A stretch of 64,000 nt of DNA. Source: Gemmatimonadota bacterium (GTDB lineage Bacteria; Gemmatimonadota; Gemmatimonadetes; Palauibacterales; Palauibacteraceae). The stretch is taken from assembly GCA_022825725.1 (NCBI GenBank), contig JAJDWE010000075.1:41001-105000 (forward strand), written 5' to 3'. The notes under the pieces were generated by a model. The model saw nothing but the letters and a program-made list of their open reading frames with translations. It did not search any database and was not told the DNA's origin. This document shows, piece after piece, positions 15,863 through 24,680 of this stretch. Position 1 is the stretch's first letter. Every line of letters starts with the position of its first letter. Position numbers and translations under genes: made by a program.

Positions 15863-18198
15863 GGCATCGCCCGTCGTCGCTGCGCATGCCGTCGCTGCGC
15901 ATGCTGCGTGGACGGGCGGGGCGCGCCGGCCGGCTCTCGCGGGCTGTGCTCGGCGTCGCCGTGGCGGCGGTGTGCGCGGCCCCGGGGCTTGCGGCCCAAG
16001 CCGGCGGTGCGGAGGCCGTGGACGTGGAGGCGCTCCGGCCCGGCGCCCCGGTACCCATCACCCGCATCTCCGAGACGATCGAGGTGGACGGGGTCGTGAA
16101 CGAGCCCGTGTGGGACACGATCGACCCGGTCCCCCTCTTCATCATGTCGCCCGTCCACGGGGGAGAGCAGACCGAGCGCACCGAGATTCGTCTCGCGCAC
16201 GATGACCGGTACCTCTACGTCTCCGGACGCATGTACGACTCGAATCCGGACTGGATCAGGGTCAACACGTTCTACCGCGACATCTACAGCGGAGACGACC
16301 TGTTGTCCTTCGTGGTCGACAGCTACAACGACTACGAGACCGCCCTCTGGTTCGGCGCCAACCCCGCGGGCGTCCGCTACGACCGCTCCGTCTCCAACGA
16401 CGCCGAGTTCACCGGCGACCTCCCTCCGTTCAACCAGGACTGGAACGCGCACTGGGACGTCATCACGATGCGCAACGGGGAAGGATGGTTCGCGGAGTTT
16501 CGCATTCCGTTCTCCACGCTTGGATTCCAGGCGCAGGGCGATGAAGTGACGATGGGAATCACCATCTATCGCTACATCAGCCGGAAGAACGAGCGCCAGG
16601 TGTACCCGCCGATCGGACGGGAATGGGGCCGGTTGGCGTTCATGAAGCCTTCGCAAACGCAGCGGATGACGTTGCGGGAGGTGCGCCCAACGTCGCCGGT
16701 CCATGTGACGCCGTACGTGCTGGGAGGCCTGAGTCAGACACCCGTGCTGCGGGAGCCCGCCGACGCGGCCGCCTTCTGGGCCACGGAGCGGGATCGGACC
16801 GCGGAACCGGGGGTCGATCTCAAGTACTCGCCTTCATCCAATCTGGCCATCGACGTGACGGTCAACACGGACTTCGCGCAGGTGGAGGCGGACGACCAGC
16901 AGATCAACCTCACCCGGTTCTCCCTCTTCTTCCCGGAGAAACGCCAGTTCTTCCAGGAGCGGTCCTCGACCTTCGATTTCGGGACGGGCGGCTTCACCGA
17001 CCGCGTGTTCTTCAGCCGCAGGGTCGGTTTCGAGGGCGGGGAACTCGTCCGGATCTACGGGGGCGCCCGCGTCGTCGGCCGCCTCGGAGGGCTCGACTAC
17101 GGGCTTCTGAACATGCAGACGGCTCCCGCCGCCGGCCGTTCGGGCGAGAACGTGGGCGTGATGCGGGTCAAGCAGCAGGTATTCAATCCGTTTTCGTTCG
17201 TGGGCGGGATCCTGGCGACGCGCATTGGGGCGAACGGGCAGGACAACGTCGCCTACGGCGTGGATGCGCAGATCCGTCCCCTCGGCAACGAGTGGGTGAC
17301 GCTGACGTGGGCGCAGACCTTCGATGAGGCGGTGAACGAGAGGAATCCGCTCGATGCGGGCCTGTTCCGCGCCCGCTGGGAACGGCGGACGGACCGCGGC
17401 CTGTCGTACAACCTCTACTACCGGCGGGTCGGGCCCGACTACACGCCGCGGCTCGGCTTCCAGTTGCGCAGGGATTTCACGCTCTTCGGCGGCGAGGTCG
17501 GCCACACCTGGCTCCAGGGGCCGAGCGCGTCGCTGAACACCGTCACGCTGTCGGTGATGGGCGAGAACTACTATCGCAACGCCGACATCACGCCGGAATC
17601 GCGATCGATCCGCCCGGAAGTGGAATTCGCTTTCAAGTCGGGTTCGAGCATCGCGGTCTATTCGAACACGCAGTTCGAGGATATCCGGATCCCGTTCCGC
17701 ATCACCGGCCTGTCAATCCCGACGGGCGAATACTGGTTCCAGGAGGCGGGCATCGACTGGATGCTGCCTCGAGCCGCGATCTTCCGGGGGGATATCCGGG
17801 CGAGCGTGGGGAGCTTCTACGACGGGCGGCGTGTCGGCCTGATCTTCAACCCGACCTGGAGCGCGTCCCGATACCTTGAGATCGGCGGCGGGTATGAAAT
17901 CAACCGGATCGAGTTCCCCGACCGGGGAGAGGCCCGCACGACCCAACTCGGCCGCGTGAAGCTGTCTTTCGCCCTGAATCGGAGCATCTCGCTGAGCACG
18001 TTCGCGCAGTACAACAACCTCGACAAGCAGACGAGCATCAACGCCCGCTTCCGCTACCATTTCAGGGAGGGCACGGATCTCTGGATCGTGTACAACGAGG
18101 GATTGAACTTCGAACGGGACAGGGGATTCGATCCGAGGCTGCCGTGGTCCGCCGGGCGGAACGTCATGATCAAGTACTCGCACACCTTCAGCTGGTAA
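15859..18198 (+). CDS. DUF5916/CBM9-like outer-membrane protein, copy 1
   Basis: 779 residues from ATG 15859, which overlaps the methyltransferase stop (ATGA). A signal peptide (core AVLGVAVAAVCAAPGLAAQ) is followed by a CBM9/DOMON-like beta domain (about 60-250; VDGVVNEPVWDTIDP, YVSGRMYDSNPDWIR, SYNDYETALWFGANP, FRIPFSTLGFQ). A long C-terminal part has alternating strands and the family hallmark DFAQVEADDQQINLTRFSLF then FPEKRQFFQERSSTFDF. The chain ends KYSHTFSW, with the terminal aromatic residue typical of outer-membrane beta-barrels. Function of the family is not established; carbohydrate or peptide uptake or display has been suggested. It is the first of three tandem paralogs. Confidence 0.83.
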   Translation: MRHRPSSLRMPSLRMLRGRAGRAGRLSRAVLGVAVAAVCAAPGLAAQAGGAEAVDVEALRPGAPVPITRISETIEVDGVVNEPVWDTIDPVPLFIMSPVHGGEQTERTEIRLAHDDRYLYVSGRMYDSNPDWIRVNTFYRDIYSGDDLLSFVVDSYNDYETALWFGANPAGVRYDRSVSNDAEFTGDLPPFNQDWNAHWDVITMRNGEGWFAEFRIPFSTLGFQAQGDEVTMGITIYRYISRKNERQVYPPIGREWGRLAFMKPSQTQRMTLREVRPTSPVHVTPYVLGGLSQTPVLREPADAAAFWATERDRTAEPGVDLKYSPSSNLAIDVTVNTDFAQVEADDQQINLTRFSLFFPEKRQFFQERSSTFDFGTGGFTDRVFFSRRVGFEGGELVRIYGGARVVGRLGGLDYGLLNMQTAPAAGRSGENVGVMRVKQQVFNPFSFVGGILATRIGANGQDNVAYGVDAQIRPLGNEWVTLTWAQTFDEAVNERNPLDAGLFRARWERRTDRGLSYNLYYRRVGPDYTPRLGFQLRRDFTLFGGEVGHTWLQGPSASLNTVTLSVMGENYYRNADITPESRSIRPEVEFAFKSGSSIAVYSNTQFEDIRIPFRITGLSIPTGEYWFQEAGIDWMLPRAAIFRGDIRASVGSFYDGRRVGLIFNPTWSASRYLEIGGGYEINRIEFPDRGEARTTQLGRVKLSFALNRSISLSTFAQYNNLDKQTSINARFRYHFREGTDLWIVYNEGLNFERDRGFDPRLPWSAGRNVMIKYSHTFSW

Positions 18199-18224
18199 GG
18201 CGGCGCGCCGCACCCAGCGCCGCC
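18199..18224 (+). terminator. GC hairpin between DUF5916 copies 1 and 2
   Basis: GGCGGCGC (18199-18206) pairs with GCGCCGCC (18217-18224) across a 10-base loop, immediately after the copy-1 stop. No T tract follows, so it may attenuate or protect a transcript rather than act as a strong intrinsic terminator. The rest of the gap up to the copy-2 start shows no convincing promoter. Confidence 0.35.
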
Positions 18225-18250
18225 CGGATTGAACTCTCGGGCTCCCCGGG

Positions 18251-20602
18251 GTGTTCTTTTCGGCGAGCAGGCCTCCCGATTCCACTCCCGACCCCGGGTG
18301 CACGCCGTTGACCCACATCGGCCCTGGATGTCAGCGACTCGCGGCTTCGTGCGCGTGGATCCTGCCGTTCTGTCTGCTCGCGGCGCCGGGGCTTTCCGCG
18401 CAGACCGGAACCTCCGACGAGGTCGATGCCGCGTCGTTCCGGTCGCCGGTTCCGGTTCCCATCTCGCGCCTCACGGGAGAGATCCAGGTCGACGGGGTCG
18501 TGGACGAACCCGCATGGGACGCGGTGGAGCCGCTCCAGATGTTCATGTGGGCCCCCGACCACGGCGGCGAGATGACGGAGCGGACCGAGGTCCGCATCGC
18601 GCACGACGACGAGTACCTCTACCTCTCCGGCCGGATGTACGACTCGAACCCCGGCGGCATCCGCTCGAACACCTTCTACCGGGATGCGTTCAGCGGCGAC
18701 GACCTCCTCTCGTTCGTGGTCGACAGCTACAACGACTACGAGACCGGATTGTGGTTCGGGACCACGCCCGCCGGCGTCCGCCAGGATCGCTCGCTCTCCA
18801 ACGACGGCGATTTCACGGGCGACGTGATGCCGTTCAACGCGGACTGGAACGCCCACTGGCAGGTCGTCACCTCGATAGACGACGAGGGGTGGTCCGCGGA
18901 ATACCGGATCCCGTTCTCCACGCTTGGATTTCAGGCGCAGGGGGACGAGGTGACGATGGGGATCATCGTCTACCGCTTCATCGCCCGTAAGAACGAGCGC
19001 CACGTCTTCCCGTTCATCGGCCGCGAATGGGGGCAGGGGGGCTTCCTCAAGCCGTCGCAGGGCCAGCGGATGACCTTGCGCGGGGTGCGGCCGACGACGC
19101 CGGCCTACGTGACCCCGTACCTGCTCGGAGGCCTGAGCCGGACCCCGGTCCTCCGGGAGCCGTCGGACGCCGCCTCCTTCTGGGGGACGGAGCGGGACCA
19201 GGTCGCGGAGCCGGGTCTCGACCTCAAGTACTCGCCCTCGTCGAACCTGGCCATCGACCTCACCGTCAACACCGACTTCGCGCAGGTGGAGGCGGACGAC
19301 CAGCAGGTGAACCTCACCCGGTTCTCGCTCTTCTTTCCCGAAAAACGGCAGTTCTTCCAGGAGCGCTCCTCGACCTTCGACTTCGGGACGGGCGGGTTCA
19401 CCGACCGCGTCTTCTTCAGTCGCCGCATCGGGCTCGAAGGGGGCGAACTCGTCCGGATCTACGGGGGCGCGAGGGTGGTCGGCCGGCTCGGCGGCCTGGA
19501 CTTCGGGGTTCTGAACATGCAGACGGCGCCGGTCGCGGGCCGGTCGGGCGAGAACATGGGGGTCATGCGCCTCAAGCAGCAGGTCCTCAACCCGTATTCG
19601 TTCGTCGGGGGGATCCTCACGACCCGCTACGGCTCCAACGGCCAGAACAACGCGGCCTACGGCCTCGACTCGCAGCTGCGCCTGTTCGGCGACGAGTTCC
19701 TTACCGTCACCTGGGCGCAGACGCAGGACGAGGTGGTCAGGGAACGCAACGCGCTCGACGCGAGCCTCGTGCGGGCGCGCTGGGAGCGCCGGACGGACCG
19801 CGGGGTCTCGTACAACCTCTCCTACCGGCGCGTGGGTCCGGACTACCTGCCGCGCCTCGGCTTTCAACTGCGGAACGACTTCACGCTGTTCGGCGGCGAG
19901 TTCGCCCACACCTGGCTGAGAGGAGCGGACGCGAGCCTGAACGCGATCACCCTGGCGGTGATGGGCGAGAACTACCAGCGCAACGTCGACCTCACCCTCG
20001 AGTCGCGATCGATCCGTCCCGAGGTGCGGCTCGAATTCAAGTCGACCGCGATGATCATGGCCTACTCGAACTCGCAGATCGAGGACCTCCGGACCCCGTT
20101 CCGGATCGGGGATGCGTCGATCCCGCCCGGGGAATATCGGTTCACGGAGGCCGGCATCGACTGGATGCTGCCGCGCACGACGATCTTCCGCGGCGAGATC
20201 AGGACGACGGCGGGGAGTTTCTACGACGGGCGTCGGGTGGGTCTCATCCTGAACCCCACCTGGACCGTCTCCCGCTACCTGGAGGTCGTCGCCGGCTACG
20301 AGGTGAACCGGCTCGAGTTTGCCGACCGCGGCGAGGCGGCGACGACGCACCTCGGCCGGCTGCGGCTGAATTTCGCCTTCAACACGCACCTCTCGTTCAG
20401 CGCGTTCGCGCAGTACAACAATCTCGACGACCGGACGAGTATTAACGCGCGCTTCCGTTACCACTTCAGGGAGGGCACGGACCTCTGGATTGTGTATAAT
20501 GAAGGGTTGAACTTCGAACGGGACCGGGGATTCGATCCGAGGCTGCCGTGGTCGGCGGGACGAAACATCATGATCAAGTACTCGCACACCTTCATCTGGT
20601 GA
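18251..20602 (+). CDS. DUF5916/CBM9-like outer-membrane protein, copy 2
   Basis: 783 residues from GTG 18251. TTG 18308 would place the signal peptide (ASCAWILPFCLLAAPGLSAQ) closer to the start and is an equally good choice. Domain order equals copy 1: CBM9-like (VDGVVDEPAWDAVEPL, SYNDYETGLWFGTTP), then the barrel part with DFAQVEADDQQVNLTRFSLF and the FPEKRQFFQERSSTFDF block. It ends KYSHTFIW. Long stretches are nearly identical to copy 1 at the nucleotide level, notably the last 140 bases, so the duplication is recent or under gene conversion. Its TGA overlaps the GTG start of copy 3. Confidence 0.83.
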   Translation: MFFSASRPPDSTPDPGCTPLTHIGPGCQRLAASCAWILPFCLLAAPGLSAQTGTSDEVDAASFRSPVPVPISRLTGEIQVDGVVDEPAWDAVEPLQMFMWAPDHGGEMTERTEVRIAHDDEYLYLSGRMYDSNPGGIRSNTFYRDAFSGDDLLSFVVDSYNDYETGLWFGTTPAGVRQDRSLSNDGDFTGDVMPFNADWNAHWQVVTSIDDEGWSAEYRIPFSTLGFQAQGDEVTMGIIVYRFIARKNERHVFPFIGREWGQGGFLKPSQGQRMTLRGVRPTTPAYVTPYLLGGLSRTPVLREPSDAASFWGTERDQVAEPGLDLKYSPSSNLAIDLTVNTDFAQVEADDQQVNLTRFSLFFPEKRQFFQERSSTFDFGTGGFTDRVFFSRRIGLEGGELVRIYGGARVVGRLGGLDFGVLNMQTAPVAGRSGENMGVMRLKQQVLNPYSFVGGILTTRYGSNGQNNAAYGLDSQLRLFGDEFLTVTWAQTQDEVVRERNALDASLVRARWERRTDRGVSYNLSYRRVGPDYLPRLGFQLRNDFTLFGGEFAHTWLRGADASLNAITLAVMGENYQRNVDLTLESRSIRPEVRLEFKSTAMIMAYSNSQIEDLRTPFRIGDASIPPGEYRFTEAGIDWMLPRTTIFRGEIRTTAGSFYDGRRVGLILNPTWTVSRYLEVVAGYEVNRLEFADRGEAATTHLGRLRLNFAFNTHLSFSAFAQYNNLDDRTSINARFRYHFREGTDLWIVYNEGLNFERDRGFDPRLPWSAGRNIMIKYSHTFIW
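20495..20500 (+). promoter_or_regulatory. TATAAT hexamer inside the 3' end of copy 2
   Basis: A perfect -10-like TATAAT lies about 100 bases before the copy-3 start, where copies 1 and 3 have GC-rich synonymous codons instead. No good -35 hexamer is found 16-18 bases upstream (the bases there read AGGGCA), so promoter activity is only a possibility. Confidence 0.2.
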
Positions 20603-22854
20603 AGCTGCGCGCGACCCTCTGGCTGTGCGCGACGCTCGCGGCGGCGGCGCTGCCGGTGGCCGCGGCGGCGCAGGACGGCGGGCGAGGGAAGCCCTCCGTG
20701 CCGCTCCATCGCCTCGTGGGCAGCGGCCACATCCAGCTCGACGGCTTCGTCGACGAGCCGGCGTGGGAGGACATCGATCCCGTGCCGCTCGTGATGTACT
20801 CGCCCACGTACGGCGGGGCCCTCACCGAAGAGACGGAGATCCGGGTCGCCTACGATGACGGATACCTGTACGTCTCGGGGCGGCTGTTCGACTCCGACCT
20901 CGGCGGGATCCGGGCGAACAGCTTCGTCCGCGACGGGTTCAGCGGCGACGACCAGTTCTCGGTTGTGATCGACAGCTACAACGACCACGAGACGGCCGTG
21001 GCCTTCGTGGTGAACCCCAACGGCGCGCGGTCCGACCGGGCGGTGTGGGGCGACGCCGAGTGGACCGCAGGCACGCGACCCTTCAACAGCGACTGGAACG
21101 CGCACTGGGATGCCGCCGTCCAGCGGACGAACGACGGGTGGTCCGCAGAGATGCGCATTCCGTTCTCCACGCTGGGGTTCCAGAACGCCGGCGGGGAAGT
21201 GACGATGGGACTCTCCGTCTACCGCTCGATTTCGCGCAAGAACGAGCGCCACGTCTATCCCGATATCTCCCCCGAGTACGGGTTCTTCGGCTTCGGCAAG
21301 CCATCGCTGGCGCAGCGGGTCACCCTGACGGACGTGAACCGGGCGAATCCGATGTACGTGACGCCGTACCTCCTCGGCGGCATGACGCAGATCCCGACGC
21401 TGCGCGAACCGCCGGACGTGCAGTCGGCGTACTGGGCGACGACGGACGATCCCACCGGGGAGCCCGGCCTCGACTTCAGGTATTCGCCGTCGTCGAACCT
21501 CTCGATCGACCTCACCGCAAATACCGACTTCGCCCAGGTGGAGGCCGACGACCAGCAGATCAACCTCACGCGGTTCCCCCTCTTCTTCCCGGAGAAGCGG
21601 CAGTTCTTCCAGGAACGTTCGGCGACCTTCGACTTCGCGACCGGCGGGGTCACGGACCGGGTCTTCTTCAGCCGCCGGATCGGGCTCGACCAGGGCGAAC
21701 TCGTCCGCATTTACGGAGGCGCGCGCGTCGTGGGGCGGGCGGGCGGGCTCGACTTCGGGATGCTGAACATGCAGACCGCCCCCAGCGTGGGACGGCCGGG
21801 GGAGAACATGGGTGTGCTGCGGCTCAAGCAGCAGATCTTCAATCAGAACTCCTCCGTCGGCGGAATCGTCACGACGCGTGTCGATGCGTACGGCAAGACG
21901 AACGTGGCTTACGGCGCGGACAGCGAGGTCCGGGTGTTCGGGGACGAGTACCTGACGCTCCGGTGGGCCCAGTCGTTCGACGACGACGTGGCGGAACGCA
22001 ACCCGCTCGACGCGGGGACGCTCTTCGCGCAGTTCGAGCGGAGGAGGCAGGAGGGGTTCGCCTACAGCGCGCAGTATCGCCGCGTGGGAGGAGACTACCT
22101 GCCGCGCCTGGGCTTCCAGCTGCGGAACGAGTTCACGCTCTTCGGCGGATCGGCCGGTTACTCCTGGTTCATGGGCGCCGACTCGAAGTTGCGCGCCGTG
22201 ACAGTCAGCGGCGAGACGCAGCATTTCTACCGAAACGTGGATCTCACGCCGGAATCACGGGTTATCGCCCCTCAGGTGATGATCGGGATGAAGTCGGGCA
22301 CCTTCATGATCCTGACATCCCGTTCGAGCTTCGAGAGCATCCGGGTGCCGTTCGGGATCGCGGGATTGACGGTCGATCCGGGCGAATACTGGTTCCATGA
22401 AGCCGAGGCCTCGCTCCGGCTCTCGCGCGGCGGCCTCGTGCGCGGGGAGATCGGCGGCTCGGCCGGGAGTTTCTACGACGGCCGCCGCGTGAGCCTTCGC
22501 CTGAGTCCGGCGCTGAATCTCTCCCGCCATTTCGAGCTTCGCCCGAGCTACGACATCAACCGCTTCGAGTTGCCCGGCCGGAACTTCCTGACGACGCACC
22601 TCGCGAGACTCAACCTGGACTTCGCGCTCGACACGCACCTCTCGCTGAGCACCCTGGCGCAGTACAACTCCACGACGGACCAGGTGAGCGTGAACGCGCG
22701 CTTCCGCTACCACTTCCGGGAGGGCGTGGATCTGTGGGTGGTCTACAACGAAGGCTACTTCATGGACCGCACGAACGGGGGTGTCGACCCGCGCCTGCCG
22801 TTCTCGTCCGGCAGGGCGCTGATGGTGAAGTACTCCCACACCCTCACTTTCTGA
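20599..22854 (+). CDS. DUF5916/CBM9-like outer-membrane protein, copy 3
   Basis: 751 residues starting at GTG 20599, which overlaps the copy-2 stop (GTGA) and opens directly into a signal peptide (VKLRATLWLCATLAAAALPVA). The CBM9-like domain shows LDGFVDEPAWEDIDPV and SYNDHETAVAFVVNPNG. The barrel part has FAQVEADDQQINLTRFPLF and FPEKRQFFQERSATFDF; the end is KYSHTLTF with terminal Phe. It is more diverged than copies 1 and 2 are from each other. Last gene of the plus-strand run; the next gene is convergent, 128 bases away. Confidence 0.83.
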   Translation: MKLRATLWLCATLAAAALPVAAAAQDGGRGKPSVPLHRLVGSGHIQLDGFVDEPAWEDIDPVPLVMYSPTYGGALTEETEIRVAYDDGYLYVSGRLFDSDLGGIRANSFVRDGFSGDDQFSVVIDSYNDHETAVAFVVNPNGARSDRAVWGDAEWTAGTRPFNSDWNAHWDAAVQRTNDGWSAEMRIPFSTLGFQNAGGEVTMGLSVYRSISRKNERHVYPDISPEYGFFGFGKPSLAQRVTLTDVNRANPMYVTPYLLGGMTQIPTLREPPDVQSAYWATTDDPTGEPGLDFRYSPSSNLSIDLTANTDFAQVEADDQQINLTRFPLFFPEKRQFFQERSATFDFATGGVTDRVFFSRRIGLDQGELVRIYGGARVVGRAGGLDFGMLNMQTAPSVGRPGENMGVLRLKQQIFNQNSSVGGIVTTRVDAYGKTNVAYGADSEVRVFGDEYLTLRWAQSFDDDVAERNPLDAGTLFAQFERRRQEGFAYSAQYRRVGGDYLPRLGFQLRNEFTLFGGSAGYSWFMGADSKLRAVTVSGETQHFYRNVDLTPESRVIAPQVMIGMKSGTFMILTSRSSFESIRVPFGIAGLTVDPGEYWFHEAEASLRLSRGGLVRGEIGGSAGSFYDGRRVSLRLSPALNLSRHFELRPSYDINRFELPGRNFLTTHLARLNLDFALDTHLSLSTLAQYNSTTDQVSVNARFRYHFREGVDLWVVYNEGYFMDRTNGGVDPRLPFSSGRALMVKYSHTLTF

Positions 22855-22861
22855 TCTCCAC

Positions 22862-22900
22862 GCAATTCAGCCGTAAGTTTACATAATATATCTTATGCGC
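22862..22900. other. AT-rich island between convergent genes
   Basis: About 35 bases around TTTACATAATATATCTTATG stand out in a GC-rich region. It lies between the convergent ends of DUF5916 copy 3 and the YfgM-like gene. Its ends TAAG and CTTA pair, but the interior does not, so it is not a good hairpin. It could be a terminator spacer or a relic of an insertion; I cannot assign a role. Confidence 0.25.
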
Positions 22901-22982
22901 CATCTTTGCTCGTGCCGACGACCATACGGAATTGCGGAGATTCTGCCCGGGTGTTCCCGAATTCGCCCGGGACGGGCTGGGG

Positions 22983-23678
22983 TCAGCCGCTCCCTGCGAG
23001 CTGGGCCTTGATCTCCCCGAGTCGGAGGCGGTAGACGCCCGCCTCCACCGGGTCCTCAGTGGCGGCTTCCTCCGCAATCGCGGCGAAGATGGTCTCGGCT
23101 TCCTCGAGACGGCCGAGCGCCGCGAGGATCCTCGCGGCGGAAGCACGCGCTTCACGGCGCTGGAAGGCGAAACGCGCCGTCTCTCCCAGGGCTTCCCACG
23201 TCGCGAGCGCGGTCTCCGCGTCTCCCGACGCCTCCTGCGCCGCCGCGAGGAGTGTGCGGCCGGCGAGTCCGACGGGACGGTCCGGCGCCTCCGTGATCGT
23301 GCTCGCGACCCGGGCAGCCTCCACGGAGCGCTCCGTGTCGAGATAGGTCCTGGCGAGGAGGAGCCGGCCTTCGTTCGCCGCTGCCACACCGTCGAACCGG
23401 TCGACGTAGGCTTCCAGGTCGGCGATGAGCATTTCGGGGTCGGTCGCGGTCATCCGCAGCGTTGCGAGTTCGTTCGCCGCCTGCTCGCGCACCGAAGCCT
23501 GGAAGTTCGTGTAATACACGATGCCCACGACGACCATCGCGATGCCGGCGGCCCCGACCAGCACCGCCCGCATGTTCTTGTTGACCCAGGTCGCCAGACG
23601 GAACGTGGACCGGACGAAAGCGTCCTGCCGACCGTCCCCTCCCTCTGGTGTCTTGCCGCTGGCGAGCGCGTCCGCCAT
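22983..23678 (-). CDS. YfgM-like membrane-anchored TPR protein
   Basis: 231 residues. A cytoplasmic N-terminus of about 35 residues is followed by one transmembrane helix (AVLVGAAGIAMVVVGIVYY, about 38-57). A periplasmic alpha-helical part rich in Ala/Glu follows, with TPR-like helices such as ALATWEALGETARFAFQRR and RILAALGRLEEAETIF. YfgM proteins work next to the Sec translocon and BamB as periplasmic chaperone partners. The ATG at 23678 has AGGAGG nine bases upstream. This is the last gene of the long minus-strand set, 90 bases after the DUF368 gene. Assignment beyond the TPR_21-type fold is tentative. Confidence 0.65.
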   Translation of the reverse strand: MADALASGKTPEGGDGRQDAFVRSTFRLATWVNKNMRAVLVGAAGIAMVVVGIVYYTNFQASVREQAANELATLRMTATDPEMLIADLEAYVDRFDGVAAANEGRLLLARTYLDTERSVEAARVASTITEAPDRPVGLAGRTLLAAAQEASGDAETALATWEALGETARFAFQRREARASAARILAALGRLEEAETIFAAIAEEAATEDPVEAGVYRLRLGEIKAQLAGSG

Positions 23679-23768
23679 CTCCCGTTCCCTCCTCGTTTCC
23701 TGCCCGGTTGTTGAACGGCGTGGAAGCTACCGGGCCCGGTGGATCGCCGCTACTACACTAGCATTCCG

Positions 23769-24680
23769 TCACGGGCGGCCGGGGCCGCGCGGGCCGGCGA
23801 TGCGCTCGATGGCAAGGACGGCAAGCGCCCCGAGGAGCGCGAGAGCCGCCGCCGGCCAGATGTCGCCGATGCCCTCGGGCCAGCGGTTCGCCATCAACCA
23901 CTCGATGCGGCCGTCGCTGTGCGTGTACAGCTCACGGATGCGCACCTTCCACGGCCACAGCGCGTTGAGAGAGCCGACGAGAAACCCCGTGAGTACGGCC
24001 AGCGTGGCTGTCCGGTGACGCGCGAGGAGTCGCCGCAGGACGCGGCTGAACGCGAGCAGGCCGGCGACGATCCCGAGACTCACGAACGCGAGCCGAAGGA
24101 GGTCGAGGCTGTGGAGTGCCGCGATCACGGGTGCGTACGCGCCCAGGAGGAGAAGGATGAAGGCGCCGGAGATGCCGGGCAGGACCATGGCACAGGCTGC
24201 CACGGCCGCGGCCGCTGCGAGAAAGAGGGGCGCGTCGGACCGGACCAGCGGGGGCAGCGACGTGATGACAGCGGCGAGCACGGCCCCCGCGGCGGCAAGG
24301 GCCCAGATGCCGGCCCGGCGATCCGCGACGCGCCGCCCGACGAGCAGCACGGACGCCGCCACGAGGCCGAAGAAGAAGGCCCACAGCTCCACGGGCCGGT
24401 TCGCGAGCAGCCAGTGCAGCAACCCGGCGAAGGCGAACACGCTCGTGCCGATGCCGGCGAGCAGGACGGCGAGGAAGCCCAGGTTGCCCGCCTGCCAGAC
24501 GCCGGGCACCCCCCCCTCCCGCAACGCCCCGAGCAGGCGGCGGTCGAGACCCGCGATCGTGGCGACGAGCTCGTCGTAGATGCCCGAGATGAAGGCGATC
24601 GTCCCTCCGGAAACTCCGGGCACGAGATCCGCCAGCCCCATGGCGAGGCCCTTCGCGTACAGCCCGGCCCAGGCTCTCAC
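23769..24680 (-). CDS. DUF368 membrane protein (PopT-type polyprenyl-phosphate transporter)
   Basis: 303 residues, hydrophobic, with about eight to ten membrane helices. The N-terminal GLADLVPGVSGGTIAFISGI and the internal repeat ACAMVLPGISGAFILLLLGAY carry the paired PG(V/I)SG motifs of DUF368. Family members (PopT) were shown to bring undecaprenyl phosphate back across the inner membrane. That would feed the lipid II and glycan pathways encoded in this window. It starts at GTG inside the pcm stop (GTGA). The C-terminus reads IERIAGPRGPGRP. Confidence 0.88.
   Translation of the reverse strand: MRAWAGLYAKGLAMGLADLVPGVSGGTIAFISGIYDELVATIAGLDRRLLGALREGGVPGVWQAGNLGFLAVLLAGIGTSVFAFAGLLHWLLANRPVELWAFFFGLVAASVLLVGRRVADRRAGIWALAAAGAVLAAVITSLPPLVRSDAPLFLAAAAAVAACAMVLPGISGAFILLLLGAYAPVIAALHSLDLLRLAFVSLGIVAGLLAFSRVLRRLLARHRTATLAVLTGFLVGSLNALWPWKVRIRELYTHSDGRIEWLMANRWPEGIGDIWPAAALALLGALAVLAIERIAGPRGPGRP

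Larger units (their letters stand above)
15859..22854 (+). repeat. Tandem array of three DUF5916 paralogs
   Basis: Three full-length paralogous genes lie head to tail with only a 52-base gap and a 4-base overlap between them. Copies 1 and 2 share the most sequence. All three keep the same domain order, signal peptide and aromatic C-terminus, so none looks decayed. The array probably arose by unequal crossing over. Confidence 0.85.

Noticed and set aside
18188..20587. 799-codon open frame antisense to DUF5916 copy 2
   Set aside because: A mirror of the sense gene's codon bias; similar antisense openness occurs at the other copies. No recognisable domain.
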